A DNA stretch of 64,000 nucleotides from Metellina segmentata. Lineage: Eukaryota > Arthropoda > Arachnida > Araneae > Tetragnathidae. The notes under the pieces are model-generated. The model saw nothing but the letters and a program-made list of their open reading frames with translations, was not told the DNA's origin and made no database searches. The stretch is taken from positions 17,344,018 to 17,408,017 of the forward strand of contig OX375872.1 of NCBI GenBank assembly GCA_947359465.1, in the 5' to 3' direction. Below, piece by piece: positions 1 through 9,832 of this stretch (position 1 is its first letter; each line of letters starts with the position of its first letter). The position numbers were made by a program, and so were the translations under genes.

Positions 1-321
1 TTGTTCTTTTCGCTATGTAAACGATTTCCGAATATTTAGGACAGACGATATTTTTCAACGAACGGGAATGAAACAGAAACTCGTGTTGGTTGATCGCGTG
101 CAGTGATATCTTCTTTTTCTTTCGCTCTGAATTAATTTCGCATTTCTAAATTGTGTGCACATTTTAGCTGTAAGTTGTGGCAACTGCGAGATAAAGGGGA
201 ATCACAAATTAATATCTTTAGAACAACATTTTCACGACATCTTTTGCTTTGTTTTATTTTGCTGTTTTCTGTTTTAAATACTTATTATTTTAATGTGTTT
301 TGTGTGTAATTTATTAACCTT
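1..321. other. Unassigned AT-rich sequence
   Basis: I see no open reading frame of note, no inverted ends and no similarity to the repeat families found elsewhere in the window. Confidence 0.4.
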
Positions 322-569
322 AGTGTCACATTCCGTCATTTTGTAGCTTTGTCATACACCAAGGGTGCGATGCATTTGAAATGTATTACATGAATGGATA
401 TATGTGTAGGATTTGTGCAAAGTAAGTTGTAGAAATTATAAAGAGAGTGATGGCGAAAGTGTTCAAATATTATTTTATTCTACGAAAGACATAAGTGATT
501 ACATAATTTGATCATGTCTTCAATCTATAGTTAACAAATTCAAACCGAGTATGGCCGGTATTTTACTAG
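322..569 (+). mobile_element. Helitron-like 3' fragment (family H1, copy 1)
   Basis: This block is similar over about 250 bp to 61257-61509. Both copies finish in the way Helitrons finish: a short GC hairpin (ACCG ... CGGT around AGTATGG), then ATTTTA, then CTAG followed by T. The 5' boundary is only where the two copies stop resembling each other, so it is approximate. No Rep/helicase coding is present, so the copy is non-autonomous. Confidence 0.5.
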
Positions 570-570
570 T

Positions 571-965
571 TCACAATAAAATAGCACTTTTGTTTCACGT
601 ATGAAATGAAATTCATAACAAAAAACTCTTTTGTTTCACGCACGAAATTAAATTTACAGTAAAATTAAGTCTTGTTTCATGCACCAAATTAAGTTCATAA
701 TAAAAATAAGTCTTGTTTCACACACCAAATTAAATGGATAAAAAAATAGTAGTCTAGTTTCACGCATCAAATGAAATTAATCAAAAATAGCACTTAAGTC
801 TCACGCACTAAATGTAGTTCATATTAAAAATAGCAACTTTTGTTCACACACCAACTGCGTGGAATTAATTATAAAAATAGCACTTTCCACCCCACACTAA
901 AGGAAGTGTAATAAAAATAGCAGTCAAGTTTCTCGCAAATCAAATTCCCAACAAAAATACAATTC
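571..965. repeat. Degenerate minisatellite, ~60-bp unit
   Basis: About six to seven diverged units follow each other. Each carries a core like AAAATAGCACTTTTGTTTCA followed by CGCACCAAATTAAATTCATA. The array begins directly after the Helitron end at 569. Internal repetition at a Helitron edge is common, so the array may have been captured by, or have grown from, that element. Confidence 0.7.
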
Positions 966-1427
966 TTGGTTCAAGCTCCACATTTAATACCAATCCACGA
1001 ATAGATAACTGCGATGAATATTAATTCAAGTGGGTATCTTTGCAGAGAAATATTGCAGAACTTTCATACTGCAAAGACTTCCTCGTTTAAAAGGGAACAG
1101 AAATCCATTTTCCGTTTCTGCCTAAACAAGGCAAACACTGTTGAATAATGAGTAGCGATTTATACGTGCAAAGGGAAGGCTTTTCGTCGATTAGAGAGAG
1201 GCTGATGTCTAATTGGTAATTTTCCTCATTTATAGCAAACTCAAAGGAGCGCAAACGTGGTGTGGCGAAAGATTGGGGTCTGATGACTTTTCGCACTTAA
1301 CACGAATCTTTGAGAAAGATTGAATTTTCGTATCTTGAGAACAGGAATTCATTATCGAAACCATTTGGAGCGCATACTAATTTAGACCATTTGGAGCGCT
1401 ACAAGTAGATTTTTACAATACAGAATT
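966..1427. other. Unassigned sequence
   Basis: A 69-codon frame lies on the minus strand at 1087-1296, but it resembles nothing I recognise and is within the length expected by chance. No repeat family is evident. Confidence 0.35.
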
Positions 1428-1728
1428 TGGTAGCTCGGTTGGAAGAGTATCGAATTAGCAACCACGTTGAGAGTTTAAAACTTCATCCACCAAAGTATTC
1501 GTGTACATGGGGTTGGTGCATGTTAAATCTATTGTGGCATCCACTGGCCTCACGTTGGTATGGGATAGAAGTTTGGTGAGTGGCTCAGATGCTTACTTCG
1601 TAATCTGACCGTGGATCAAAATTACGAGGTATTGTTCTCGGTTGACCCCCTTCGGGATTGGCCCTGGACCGTCGCCATAGCCTTTTGTGTTTCCATAGTG
1701 CGAAGATAATTCAACTACTTACCTACCA
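1428..1728 (+). repeat. SINE-1, near full length
   Basis: This is a tRNA-derived SINE. In the sense direction the family has an RNA polymerase III A box (consensus TAGCCCGGTTGG) and a B box (GTTCGAATCC). A body follows with the landmarks GGTGCACGTTAAATCTG, CCTCACGTTGGCGTGGTG, TCATCTGACCGTGG, TTGTCCTCGGATC and GCCAATAGCCCGTTG. The 3' end is GTTAATTAACTACCTACC. This copy shows the A box as TAGCTCGGTTGG, has a damaged B box, and ends in ACTACTTACCTACC. It codes for no protein; such elements are moved by a LINE machinery supplied in trans. Confidence 0.85.
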
Positions 1729-1954
1729 ATAAAGGAAGTATGTTTTCTTATAAAAGTTATAACATATTTAAGATACCTTTATGAGTTTCATCGACTTATA
1801 TCACTAGTCGAATACATGTTCTTCATCTGTTAGTATTTGAACCAATTAATTTCTCAATTTTTATGTTGTGTTTAGCACATACGCCACAGTATGAAATACA
1901 AGGCAGTCAAGGAGGTAAAAGACAGCTAAGGCATGTAAATAGTTTAAATTACTT

Positions 1955-2210
1955 CGCACTGGAGCTATACAACTGTCTATTGGCGACAGTCGGGATCACT
2001 CCCGAAGGACGGTCAGATGACGAGGTTCAACAACTGAGTCAGCACCCAAATCTAAAAACTTCCATGTCACGCCAACGCGAGGATATTAGAGACCACGACA
2101 TTTTCAACATTCACCAGCCCCTCCTTCTCGTGTACGAGGATCTTTGGTTGGATCAAGTTTTGAACTCGGAACTCGCCGATTGTTAATTCACTACTCTTCC
2201 AACTGGTAAT
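1955..2210 (-). repeat. SINE-1, diverged copy
   Basis: Reading on the plus strand, the reversed tail (CGCACTGGAGC), the body (GGTCAGATGACGAGG, CACGCCAACGCGAGGA) and the reversed head (TACTCTTCCAACTGG) appear in order. The stretch matching TTTTGAACCACGGTC is deleted. A 107-codon frame across it is a by-product of the SINE. Confidence 0.75.
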
Positions 2211-2249
2211 CTTCTAACCAGAAGCTCATGGAAGGAGGAAATGAGACCC

Positions 2250-2343
2250 CACTGGACTTAACATGCAACAGCCCGCACGTACACGGATGGATTGTCTTTC
2301 AATGGATCGAGGCCTCAACTCGCAACCCTCCGGCTGCCGAGAG
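2250..2343 (-). repeat. SINE-1 head fragment
   Basis: A second partial copy abuts the previous one. It shows the reversed GTGCACGTTAAAT region (TTAACATGCAACAGCCC), the Thr-like TCTTTCAATGGATCGAG stretch and the reversed B box with CAACCCTCCGG. The tail half is absent. Confidence 0.6.
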
Positions 2344-2433
2344 GGTTTATGATATGAGAAGCAGCTTACATAATTCATTTCTAGCAATCCATTTACCCAA
2401 TTTTTAATATGTTTAATTCAAACCACTGCGAGG

Positions 2434-2501
2434 AATGTAGTAGCCCTGTTGGAAAAGTAACGGATTAGCAACCGGAGGGTTATGAATTCGAATCCAATGC
2501 C
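2434..2501 (+). repeat. SINE-1 tRNA-like head only
   Basis: GTAGCCCTGTTGGAAAAGTAA (A box, first 20 bases shown in family form) and AATTCGAATCC (B box) are both present, but the body is missing. It abuts a MITE-A fragment. It should not be called a tRNA gene because no acceptor stem pairs. Confidence 0.65.
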
Positions 2502-2645
2502 GAGATATCTCGTTATTAAGAATTAAGAATGATAAAGATACTGCCATTTTCTGATGACGAGATCAAGACAGGGTCAGTTTTCTTCTAACGACGAAATATC
2601 TCGTCCATCAGATCTAATTATTTTTGCTAATGACGAAAGGCCTTG
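2502..2645. mobile_element. MITE-A (palindrome-rich, piggyBac-like), partial
   Basis: MITE-A is a short non-autonomous element. It is built from copies of the palindrome GACGAGATATCTCGTC separated by ATCAAGATCTGGTCA and TTTTGCTAATGA spacers. Complete copies end in CCCTCCAAGTGGTTTCGACG and sit in TTAA. This copy has the palindromic spacers but not the CCCT ends. Confidence 0.6.
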
Positions 2646-3475
2646 TGGCGGCGTGTGTATCGTAATAGCATGCAAATTTTAGCCGCTACAAATTTCAGTT
2701 TCCGATCGACAGGTGTCGTGATGTTCAAGTCTAGAGTATAAATACTGTCTTTAGAATTCTATTCACTTATTTCTTAGCGTCAGAGGTTGACGTGCAAGAT
2801 TAACCCTGTTTAATTCTAGTTTCTTAAAAGTCACAGGCTTTGTTTTTGAATGTTTAATTCGAATTTGATGTCATCATGTTTGTTATACTTGCTTACAGTC
2901 GTTAAATAAACGATGTTTAATTTTATAACCGATTTCTTTATTCACCAAATCCACCACATCAGTTTCTGTTATTTACTGAAGAATATTCAATCCCTTCAAC
3001 CTCGACGAATTTCTATTCGTGTCAAACAGTAAAAACAAACTTGTCCACATTCTGTAGAAATGCCACATCCAGTAGGTTTGCTTGAAGATTCTAGAATACA
3101 TGTCAATAAAAGTTAAATCTACCCGGTTTACATCCAGATATCTACTCTTTAAAGAGCGGAGGATGGAATTCAGACTGGTTCCTGTGCATTTCCAAACCCA
3201 GGACTCGCCAGAGAAGTAACATCCGAGTTTCACCCACTCCCCTAATTTAACTCTAGAGCGTGAGTATCATATGAGAGGTTTGGAGTCGAATTTAGAGTCA
3301 ATTACGAGCATGACTTCTCGTGAAATGAGAGTATCCGTCCAACCTGGTCTAGTTCCCCACATAATTCTATGAGGCTAAGATACAATCTTCCCACGTTTAA
3401 GTGTGACGAGGTAAGTACGGAATGTGATGGTTAAAATACTCACTGTCGCTAATTCTCACGGTGTTCTATCTTGTA
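2646..3475. other. Unassigned sequence
   Basis: No family from elsewhere in the window is recognisable here. An 86-codon minus-strand frame at 2973-3233 is unrecognised and probably fortuitous. Confidence 0.35.
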
Positions 3476-3630
3476 GACGAGATGTATTGTCATCAGAAAA
3501 AGCTGACCAGATCTTGATGTCGTCGTCATAAAAACCGGTAATATCTTCATGACGAGTTGTCTCGTCATTAGCAAAATTGGCTGGATCTTGACGGACGAGA
3601 TATCTCGTCGAAACCATTTGGAGGGTTTAA
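3476..3630. mobile_element. MITE-A, 3' half with TTAA end
   Basis: Degenerate GACGAGATATCTCGTC units are followed by the terminal sequence GTCGAAACCATTTGGAGGG, which runs straight into TTAA (3627-3630). This is the expected piggyBac-type border. The left end is not clear. Confidence 0.7.
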
Positions 3631-3651
3631 ACGCATAGTTTCAACCCTCCA

Positions 3652-3918
3652 AACCGGAGGGTTGCGAAACTATGGGGAGTTGGAATATAACCAAAGGCCG
3701 TCGTGTATAATCGGGTCTGGTGCACGTTAAATCTGTTATGTCCTCACGTTGATACGTGATGTGGAAGTCTGAGGAGTGGGGTGCCAGCTCATGTATGTCC
3801 TCGTCATCCGACCGTGGTTTACGATTATGTGGTGTTGTCCTTGGATCTTTTCGGTCGGGATTCATCCCGGCCCCTCGCCAATAGCCCATTGTGTTGCAAT
3901 CCCATGTTAATGATCCAC
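3652..3918 (+). repeat. SINE-1, headless/truncated 5'
   Basis: The copy starts within the tRNA-like head at CCGGAGGGTTGCG. It continues through the body landmarks GGTGCACGTTAAATCTG, GGAGTGGGGTGCCAGCTC and CGCCAATAGCCCATTGTG to a short tail. Confidence 0.8.
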
Positions 3919-3959
3919 CCTCTTGACGACATTTTTTTTTCTCGACGATGTTTTTGTTT

Positions 3960-4146
3960 GGCGCAGCTCAACCTGAGCTGGCACACCACTCTCCGAACTA
4001 TCATCCCACCCCAACGCGAGGACATTTGAGGCTACGGCAGATTTAACGTGCACCAACCACCACGCAAATGACCCTCTTTGAATGGATCGAGTTTCGAACT
4101 CTCCAGCTGCTAATCCGCTCAACTACTCTCCGGGCTACCGCGGCCC
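3960..4146 (-). repeat. SINE-1, 3'-truncated
   Basis: The plus strand reads the reversed mid-body (ACCTGAGCTGGCACACCACT), then the reversed head up to CGGGCTACCGCGGCCC. The tail half is missing. It faces the copy at 3652-3918, so the two could pair in a transcript. Confidence 0.8.
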
Positions 4147-4169
4147 TTCTGATTTCAAAGAAAGCGGGA

Positions 4170-4672
4170 TAGAATCCTGATTCTACTAGGATTTTGAAAC
4201 CTGTTTTGAACTACCTGTTAATTAAGAATAAGCGTTAATGAAACATCATTACACTAATTTTCTCGATTCGATTTTGTATGTTCGCTTTATTCCCCGTTTT
4301 CTTTTTAAGATCATGCGTCGTGGATCAATTTATAAACGGAGGGGTTTCTCCTAGGATTTTAAAACCTGTAATGTATTACCGGTTTTGGAGATTGGTGAGA
4401 GTTACCATTACCGAAACATCATTACCGTTTTCATAAGTTATGATTTTTTTATCACTATCCTCGTTTTGAATTTGCTTTGTGTTTAAAATCATACCACATG
4501 AATCAACTAATGCGATGGCAGTACTGCCATCATATAACATACTTATGTTAATATACTTATGCCATATGCCATAAAATATTTATGTTAAATCGAATTGAAG
4601 AAATCTAACCCGCGCAGCAATTTCTGCCATGATATACAACAGCAATTCCTGTCATTCACACTCTAGTGGCGC
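4170..4672 (+). repeat. ~500-bp block of degenerate 'ACCGGTAATGAATTACCGGT' repeat (copy 1)
   Basis: Two diverged sub-units each start near TAGGATTTTAAAACCTGT, continue with ACCATTACCGAAACATCATT and end near a TGGATCAA stretch. They are followed by a unique end, GAAATCTAACCCGCGCAGCA then CAACAGCAATTCCTGTCATT. A second block at 6683-7184 has the same arrangement and the same end. This looks like a dispersed element of unknown class. Confidence 0.55.
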
Positions 4673-4763
4673 AGCAGTTTTAACGCCATGCGCAGTATAC
4701 GAATAGAACAGTGTTGTTTACGAATATGCTAATACGATTTCTGTTCAGCACAGATTTTTAAAA

Positions 4764-4845
4764 GTAGAGCAACACAATGGGCTATTGGCGACAATCAGGG
4801 ATAAAACCGAAGGGAAAGATCCGAGGACAACACGCCTTTTTGAAG
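4764..4845 (-). repeat. SINE-1 tail fragment
   Basis: AGAGCAACACAATGGGCTAT, TGGCGACA and AAAGATCCGAGGACAACAC are present. The rest of the body and the head are absent. Confidence 0.75.
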
Positions 4846-4884
4846 AAATAACGATTTCTATTGGGACTTCTCTACTGTCACAGG

Positions 4885-5641
4885 TAGGGATGCGACATCG
4901 ATGTATTTAACATCGATGTACTGGGGTAGATGTTTTTGTAACATAGATGTTTATACTTGTCGATGTTTTTACGCTGTCGGTGTTTTATTTTTAAATGAAA
5001 AAAGTACCGTTATAAAAATTTTAAAAATAACCAAGTAGCATAAATTTTATAATCAGCAAATTGAACATACTTTTAGACCAAAATGACCAAGGGTGAAGGG
5101 TCTGAAAAGTAGGGATGTGACATCGAAGTCGACGTTTTCAAAACATTGATGTTTTATAAAAAAAAACATCGATGTATTGGAGCCGATGTCGCATCAGTAG
5201 TTGCTAAACCAATTTTAAGAAATGCGGAAAAAAGTTTAAATACACTGAATTTTAAAAACATCGATGGTTTGGGGGCGATGTAGTATCAACATCGATGTTT
5301 TAATTTTGAACATCGATGTCTCAAAACATCTATGTTTTACTGTCGATGTCGCATGAATAGTTGCTAAACCAGTTTTAAGAAATGGGGAAAAAATTTGAAT
5401 ACACTGAATTTTAAAAACATCGATAGTTTGGGTGCGATGCATTATCAACATGGATGTTTTGCTGTCGATGTTGCATCACTAGGTACTGAACCAGTTTTAA
5501 GAAATGGGGGAAAAAGTTTAAATACACTGAATTTTAAAAACATCGATGTTTTCGGGACGATGTATTATCAACATCGGTGTTTTAATTTTGAACATCTATG
5601 TTTCAAAACATCGATGTTTTGCTGTCGATGTCGCATCCCTA
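4885..5641. mobile_element. hAT-like CATCGATG element, copy A (757 bp, three internal units)
   Basis: The element starts TAGGGATGCGACATCGAT and ends with the inverse, ATCGATGTCGCATCCCTA. It is flanked by GTCACAGG (4877-4884) and GTTACAGG (5642-5649), an 8-bp target duplication with one change. An 8-bp duplication and TA(G)GG-type ends fit the hAT superfamily. The interior is packed with the palindrome CATCGATG. It holds three tandem units (about 5201-5353, 5354-5480, 5481-5641), each beginning near TGCTAAACCAGTTTTAAGAA and ending in a copy of the terminal sequence. No transposase is present. Short frames inside it are repeat artefacts. Confidence 0.8.
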
Positions 5642-5718
5642 GTTACAGGTGGTCGGACGCTAGTTGCCTCATACTATTCTTGACTTAGAAATCAAAATAT
5701 AGCATGTCATATCGTTGT

Positions 5719-5965
5719 TTAACCCTCCAAGTGCTTCGACGAGATACGTCGTCCAAGATCAAGTCAATTTTGTTAAGGGCGAGATATCCCGTCTGAGATC
5801 TGGTCAATTTGCGATGGACGAGATATCCCGTTTAAGATCTGGTCCATTTTACTAAGAAATATATCGTCCAAGATCGCGTCAATTTTAGTAAGGACGACAT
5901 ATCCCATCCTAGATCTGATCAATTTGTTAAAGGCGAGCTATCTCTTCGCGACAAACCTGTTCTAT
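5719..5965. mobile_element. MITE-A with TTAA left end
   Basis: The left end reads TTAACCCTCCAAGTGCTTCG. Four or five degenerate GACGAGATATCCCGTC units follow, and the right end (TCGCGACAAACCTGTTC) is eroded. Confidence 0.75.
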
Positions 5966-6682
5966 TTCTCCAAGGGAATGAAGATCAAAGTTAGGATATA
6001 CAATGTGTCTTGCTTAGAACTACTGAAATTTGGAACATGTGTTTGCACCAGAGGCTGGCTACTATAAGGTAGTTTTCAATGTGAAGAAAAAACCCCACCA
6101 CACCTGGAGTTTTATTAAATAATTCCCCTTAAAAGTATTATAGCGGTCAGCTCCTTCCTTTTTCAACCCCTTCTCCAACCAATTGACATTCGACAAGTTT
6201 TCCACACCTGCTTTATTAAGAGCAGATTATACGACAAAACGCCCAAATTCCCAAGTACAGAGATTTTAATGTCATAACCGAGCTTATAACCCAGATGGAG
6301 AGAATAATTTAATGATTCATTTTTCTCATGAGGGCCTCTGCTGTGATGATAGTATGAAGATACAACCCATTAATTTCATTTTCAGGGTATAAATTGTTAA
6401 GAGCATTAGAGGCTTTTCATCTTGCAACTTGAAGATTTAAGTACAAAAATTGAGACCAAAGCGAGGCCTGTGCACTAAGTTATTCTTGCATAATTTCCTA
6501 AAACGCACGAAAGCATCTTCCAAACGAACGGTTACACGAAACGAGAAATGTATGACGAGGCCGTGTAGTGCCAGTTGGATATTTTATCTTGGGCAATTTT
6601 ACCTCTATTAAATATGCAAGTAAGGCCAAACAAGAGGGTATTCAGAGAAGGGGGATTGTTCGGATGAACGATGAGGTTTCTG
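5966..6682. other. Unassigned sequence
   Basis: No coding potential and no recognised repeat. The base composition matches the surrounding intergenic DNA. Confidence 0.35.
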
Positions 6683-7184
6683 CTAGGAATTAAGAACTGG
6701 TGATGAATGACCAGTTCTGGGTGAGAATTACAGTTACCAAAATATCACTACTGCTTTTCTCAGGTTTTTTTTACTTTGTCTTGTTTTTAAAATTATTGCA
6801 CACGTGCCAATTCATACGCTGTAGTTTTTTCTAGGATTTAGAAGTCGGTTTTTGATTACCGGCTTGGGAGAAGTTTGAAAATTACCATTACTGTGTGTGT
6901 GTGAAACATCATTACCAGTGATCATAGCAGATTTCGAAAGCTTTCTTCTAGGATTTAAAAACCGGTAATGAATTACCGGTTTCGTTGATTGGGGAAAATT
7001 ACCACTACTGAAATATCATTACCTGATTTTTCAGTCATGATATTTCACTATTTTAGATTTATTTGCTTTGTTTTTAAAATCGTACTACATGGATCAATTA
7101 ATGCGATGGCAGTATGTTAAATATAATTAAAGAAATCTAACCCGAGCAGCAATTTCGGCCATGTCATACAACAGCAATTCCTGT
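6683..7184 (+). repeat. ~500-bp block of degenerate 'ACCGGTAATGAATTACCGGT' repeat (copy 2)
   Basis: Three sub-units here start near TAGGATTTAAAAACCGGTAA, with the palindromic core ACCGGTAATGAATTACCGGT clearest at 6961-6980. The block closes with GAAATCTAACCCGAGCAGCA and CAACAGCAATTCCTGTCATT, matching the end of the block at 4170-4672. A (GT)n microtract lies near 6893. Confidence 0.55.
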
Positions 7185-7268
7185 CATTTCAGAATTGCTA
7201 TAAAACAGCTCTAGATTAAATCTTGTTTGCTTATATCTATTTGACATAAAATTCTCAAATTACTTATA

Positions 7269-8778
7269 CTACACTCATGACCATAAATTAAGAATTATTC
7301 AGAATCACACGAACTTAAATCGAACTCTAAAGTAAAAATTCACCTATAGAATTATCGCACACATCTTTAAGAATAATATCCAAATTACAGGAAGCCATCA
7401 GATGACGCCGATAGTACGTCACAATGACGAGAATGTAAGAGAGGTGTATATAAGGAATGGTAGCAAAGAAGTAAAATTGTTCACAAGCGTTCTGTAAGCC
7501 GCTCAATGCCATAACTATTCGGTTGTGGGACGCATGTCGATGATTTTCTTACGTGGTAGAATTATCGGACGAATGGAATGTAGGCGTACTCAGACGGAAG
7601 TTTCAGTGGAACTGGGAATCGCCCAAAGTGTCATCTCTAGGCTTTGCTTACGATTCCAAAATGATGGAAATGTCAGCAGACGTTACAGTACAGGTCACCC
7701 CCGAGTTACAACGCCGAATGATGACCGGTATTTGGTAGTAACTGCAAAAAGAAGCAGACGGAGCACATCCTTCGACCTTTCTCGTCAACTATCTTCAGCC
7801 ACGGGTACGACAGTTTCAAGGCAAATCGTTTACAGACGTCTGGGACATGTTGGTCTATATGCTCGCAGGCCTGTCAGATGTGTTCTGCTCAGGGTAACTC
7901 TCTGTCGCCAGCGGTTAGCCTGGAGTAGAGAACATGCAATGTGGACATCGCCACAGTGGGATTGTGTGATGTTTTCCGACTAGTCCAGGTTTAACTTGCA
8001 GTCTGATTCACAGCGGACGTTCATATGGAGAACGCCAGGTACTCACTACCATCAAGACAACGTCTTTGAACGACACCGTTACGGCGGTGCAGGTTTGCTC
8101 GTTTGGGACAGAATTATACTGGGCTTCAGAACAGATCTACATGTTCAAATTCGAACCATGAGAGGCCAAATTTATCTGGACATCATTCTAAAACAACATG
8201 TACGTATATTTAGGGGAGCCATGGGAGCAAAATTTGTGTGTATGGATGACAATGCCCGTCTTCACCGTGCAAACATTGTAAACGAATGCCTTGAATCTGA
8301 CGATATCACTCGAATGGAATGGCCAGCATTCTCACCTGACTTGAATCCGATAGAGCATGTGTGAGACATGCTTGGTCGACGAGTTGCAGCCCGTCAACCA
8401 CCTCCAACATGTGTACCGGAACTTCGGAGAGCATATCTTGCTGAGTGGAGAGATCTTTCCCAAGATCAGCTCGATAATTTGATCCTCAGCATGCCTAAGC
8501 GTTGTAAGGACTGTATTTCATCGTCTGGGAGACATACAATGTATTAACCATCACACCAACCATGTAATGTTAAGTTTTTGTAAGGTCGATATTTTTTGTA
8601 ATTGCTCCAGTGAGCAAAATTAGTAGTTTTTATGAATGGTATCATACATACAACCATCTTTTTTGTTCTTTATCTTAAGTTTAATAAATGGGCTTCATGA
8701 ATAAGTCACGTTTATTTTGTTTCTGAACCTTTATTTGCCGGAGCTGGCATTATCCTTTATTTATGGACATGAGTGTAG
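7269..8778 (+). mobile_element. Tc1-like transposon, 1510 bp, both ends present
   Basis: The ends are inverted: CTACACTCATGACCATAAAT at the left, and ATTTATGGACATGAGTGTAG at the right. TA lies outside each (7267-7268 and 8779-8780), which is the Tc1/mariner target duplication. The element carries one transposase reading frame (next entry). Apart from stop codons it is the most complete transposon here. Confidence 0.85.
7534..8547 (+). pseudogene. Tc1-like DD34E transposase, two in-frame stops
   Basis: The enzyme cuts and rejoins element ends as a nuclear DNA transposase. The whole frame of about 337 codons is readable from an ATG at 7534 to TAA at 8545-8547, close to the usual Tc1 length of ~340. 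Residues 5-60 form the paired-like helix-turn-helix (GRIIGRMECRRTQTEVSVEL), then the GRPR-like hook as STGHPRVTTP. The catalytic triad can be placed: the first Asp in VMFSD, the second in MDDNARLH, and Glu in SPDLNPIEHV. Exactly 34 residues separate the second Asp from the Glu. TAG at 7981-7983 falls right after the first Asp, and TGA at 8362-8364 replaces the Trp usual after PIEHV. The copy is therefore dead. Few other lesions suggest a fairly recent insertion. Confidence 0.9.
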
Positions 8779-8821
8779 TATAGATAGAAGGATCATGGGG
8801 AAGGGGAAACACCACGGAATT

Positions 8822-9040
8822 TGGGAATTACTCTAGGGACGCAGAAGTTTTAAATCAATTTAATAACTGAATGTTCGGGTTGACAGAAATGCTTGTAAGG
8901 AGGAATTAGGAATACATGACTAAATTTTAATGACTACAGGTATACATTAGCAATTTTATCTCCAATATTGCGGGCAAGTTTTCGTCATTTTAAGAGTCTA
9001 ACACATAAAAACGACTTTAAGTGCTCGTATACACTATCTT
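8822..9040. repeat. Dispersed repeat shared with 51128-51320
   Basis: The stretch around TTAATAACTGAATGTTCGGG and TTGACAGAAATGCTTGTAAG matches TTAATGACTGTGAATGTCCC and TTGACAGGAAGGCTTGTTAG at 51180-51220. The similarity continues for about 150 bp. The class is unknown. Confidence 0.5.
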
Positions 9041-9164
9041 GAAGATCGTTTTTTAAATTTTGACTTTAAAAATCCAGTTTTATCCGACTAGTCATTGACT
9101 TATGATTAAAATAATTTCATCGACGAAAAAATCACTAAGCTAATTAATAATTATCTAATTTAGA

Positions 9165-9545
9165 CAGTACAAAGTCCAAAATCCTCCGGACCTCGGCTAT
9201 TCTGTATTATTTGTATATTTTTTGTCGAAAAAACCTTAATCTACCCCCCCCCTCCCCACTCGAATTATGCCTCTACAATAGTAAAATAGCAGACACATAA
9301 ATATGAATAATTAAAAAAAAAGAAGAAAGAAACCTTTTTATGCAATGCAAAAGATTTTGCTTGCAAATCTTCTAACTTTTATGTGTGATATTTACTGTGA
9401 ACATGTCCGTTATTTTGCGTTGTTTCATCAATTAAGTCCAGGTTAAACTCCTTGTTTTTTAGAAATTGCCGGAATGATGCAAAACCAGTGAGAAAAACAT
9501 AAAAACTCCGGTTAGTAAAACGTTCGGATTTGGGACTTTGTACTG
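9165..9545. mobile_element. pogo/Tigger-like MITE (381 bp)
   Basis: The ends are CAGTACAAAGTCCAAAATCC (left) and the inverse GGGACTTTGTACTG (right). The right end is followed by TA, while the left flank is GA. CAGT-type ends at TA are usual for pogo/Tigger elements of the Tc1/mariner superfamily. A relative with the same ends, in inverted orientation, lies at 45308-45732. There is no coding capacity. Confidence 0.65.
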
Positions 9546-9832
9546 TAATAAGATAATTAGCATGTGTGTGTGTCTTTTGGACAGTGAAATACCTAATTTG
9601 TCCAGAAGGACACTTCCTATTGGAAATTATTCCTAATATGTATTATTCTTCATGTTTCGACCCTCACTCAAATTACTTGGAAAGAATTGTTTAATTTTTG
9701 TAATTAATTTCACCAAGGATGTCTAAAAAAGCAATTTGTTTCAGTAACATTTTCAGTTAAAAATAAACTAAAAATTCATTTCTTAAGTAATAACTCTGAT
9801 TGAAGTTCAAAACATATGAACTGTATTACAAT
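9546..9832. other. Unassigned spacer
   Basis: AT-rich DNA between two pogo-like elements with nothing recognisable in it. Confidence 0.35.

Noticed and set aside
571..965. Possible CRISPR-like array because of regular repeats
   Set aside because: The units are diverged and abut each other without unique spacers, and the genome is eukaryotic.
2434..2501. Possible tRNA gene (A and B boxes present)
   Set aside because: The sequence matches the heads of dozens of SINEs, there is no paired acceptor stem, and the anticodon arm does not fold.
3907..4122. 71-codon minus frame
   Set aside because: It is the SINE-1 body read in sense with respect to the SINE.
5236..5688. Frames with repeated NFKNID and HRCF motifs
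   Set aside because: These are translations of the CATCGATG repeat inside the hAT-like element. The same peptides recur at 16796-17074, 46298-46619 and 51710-51925.
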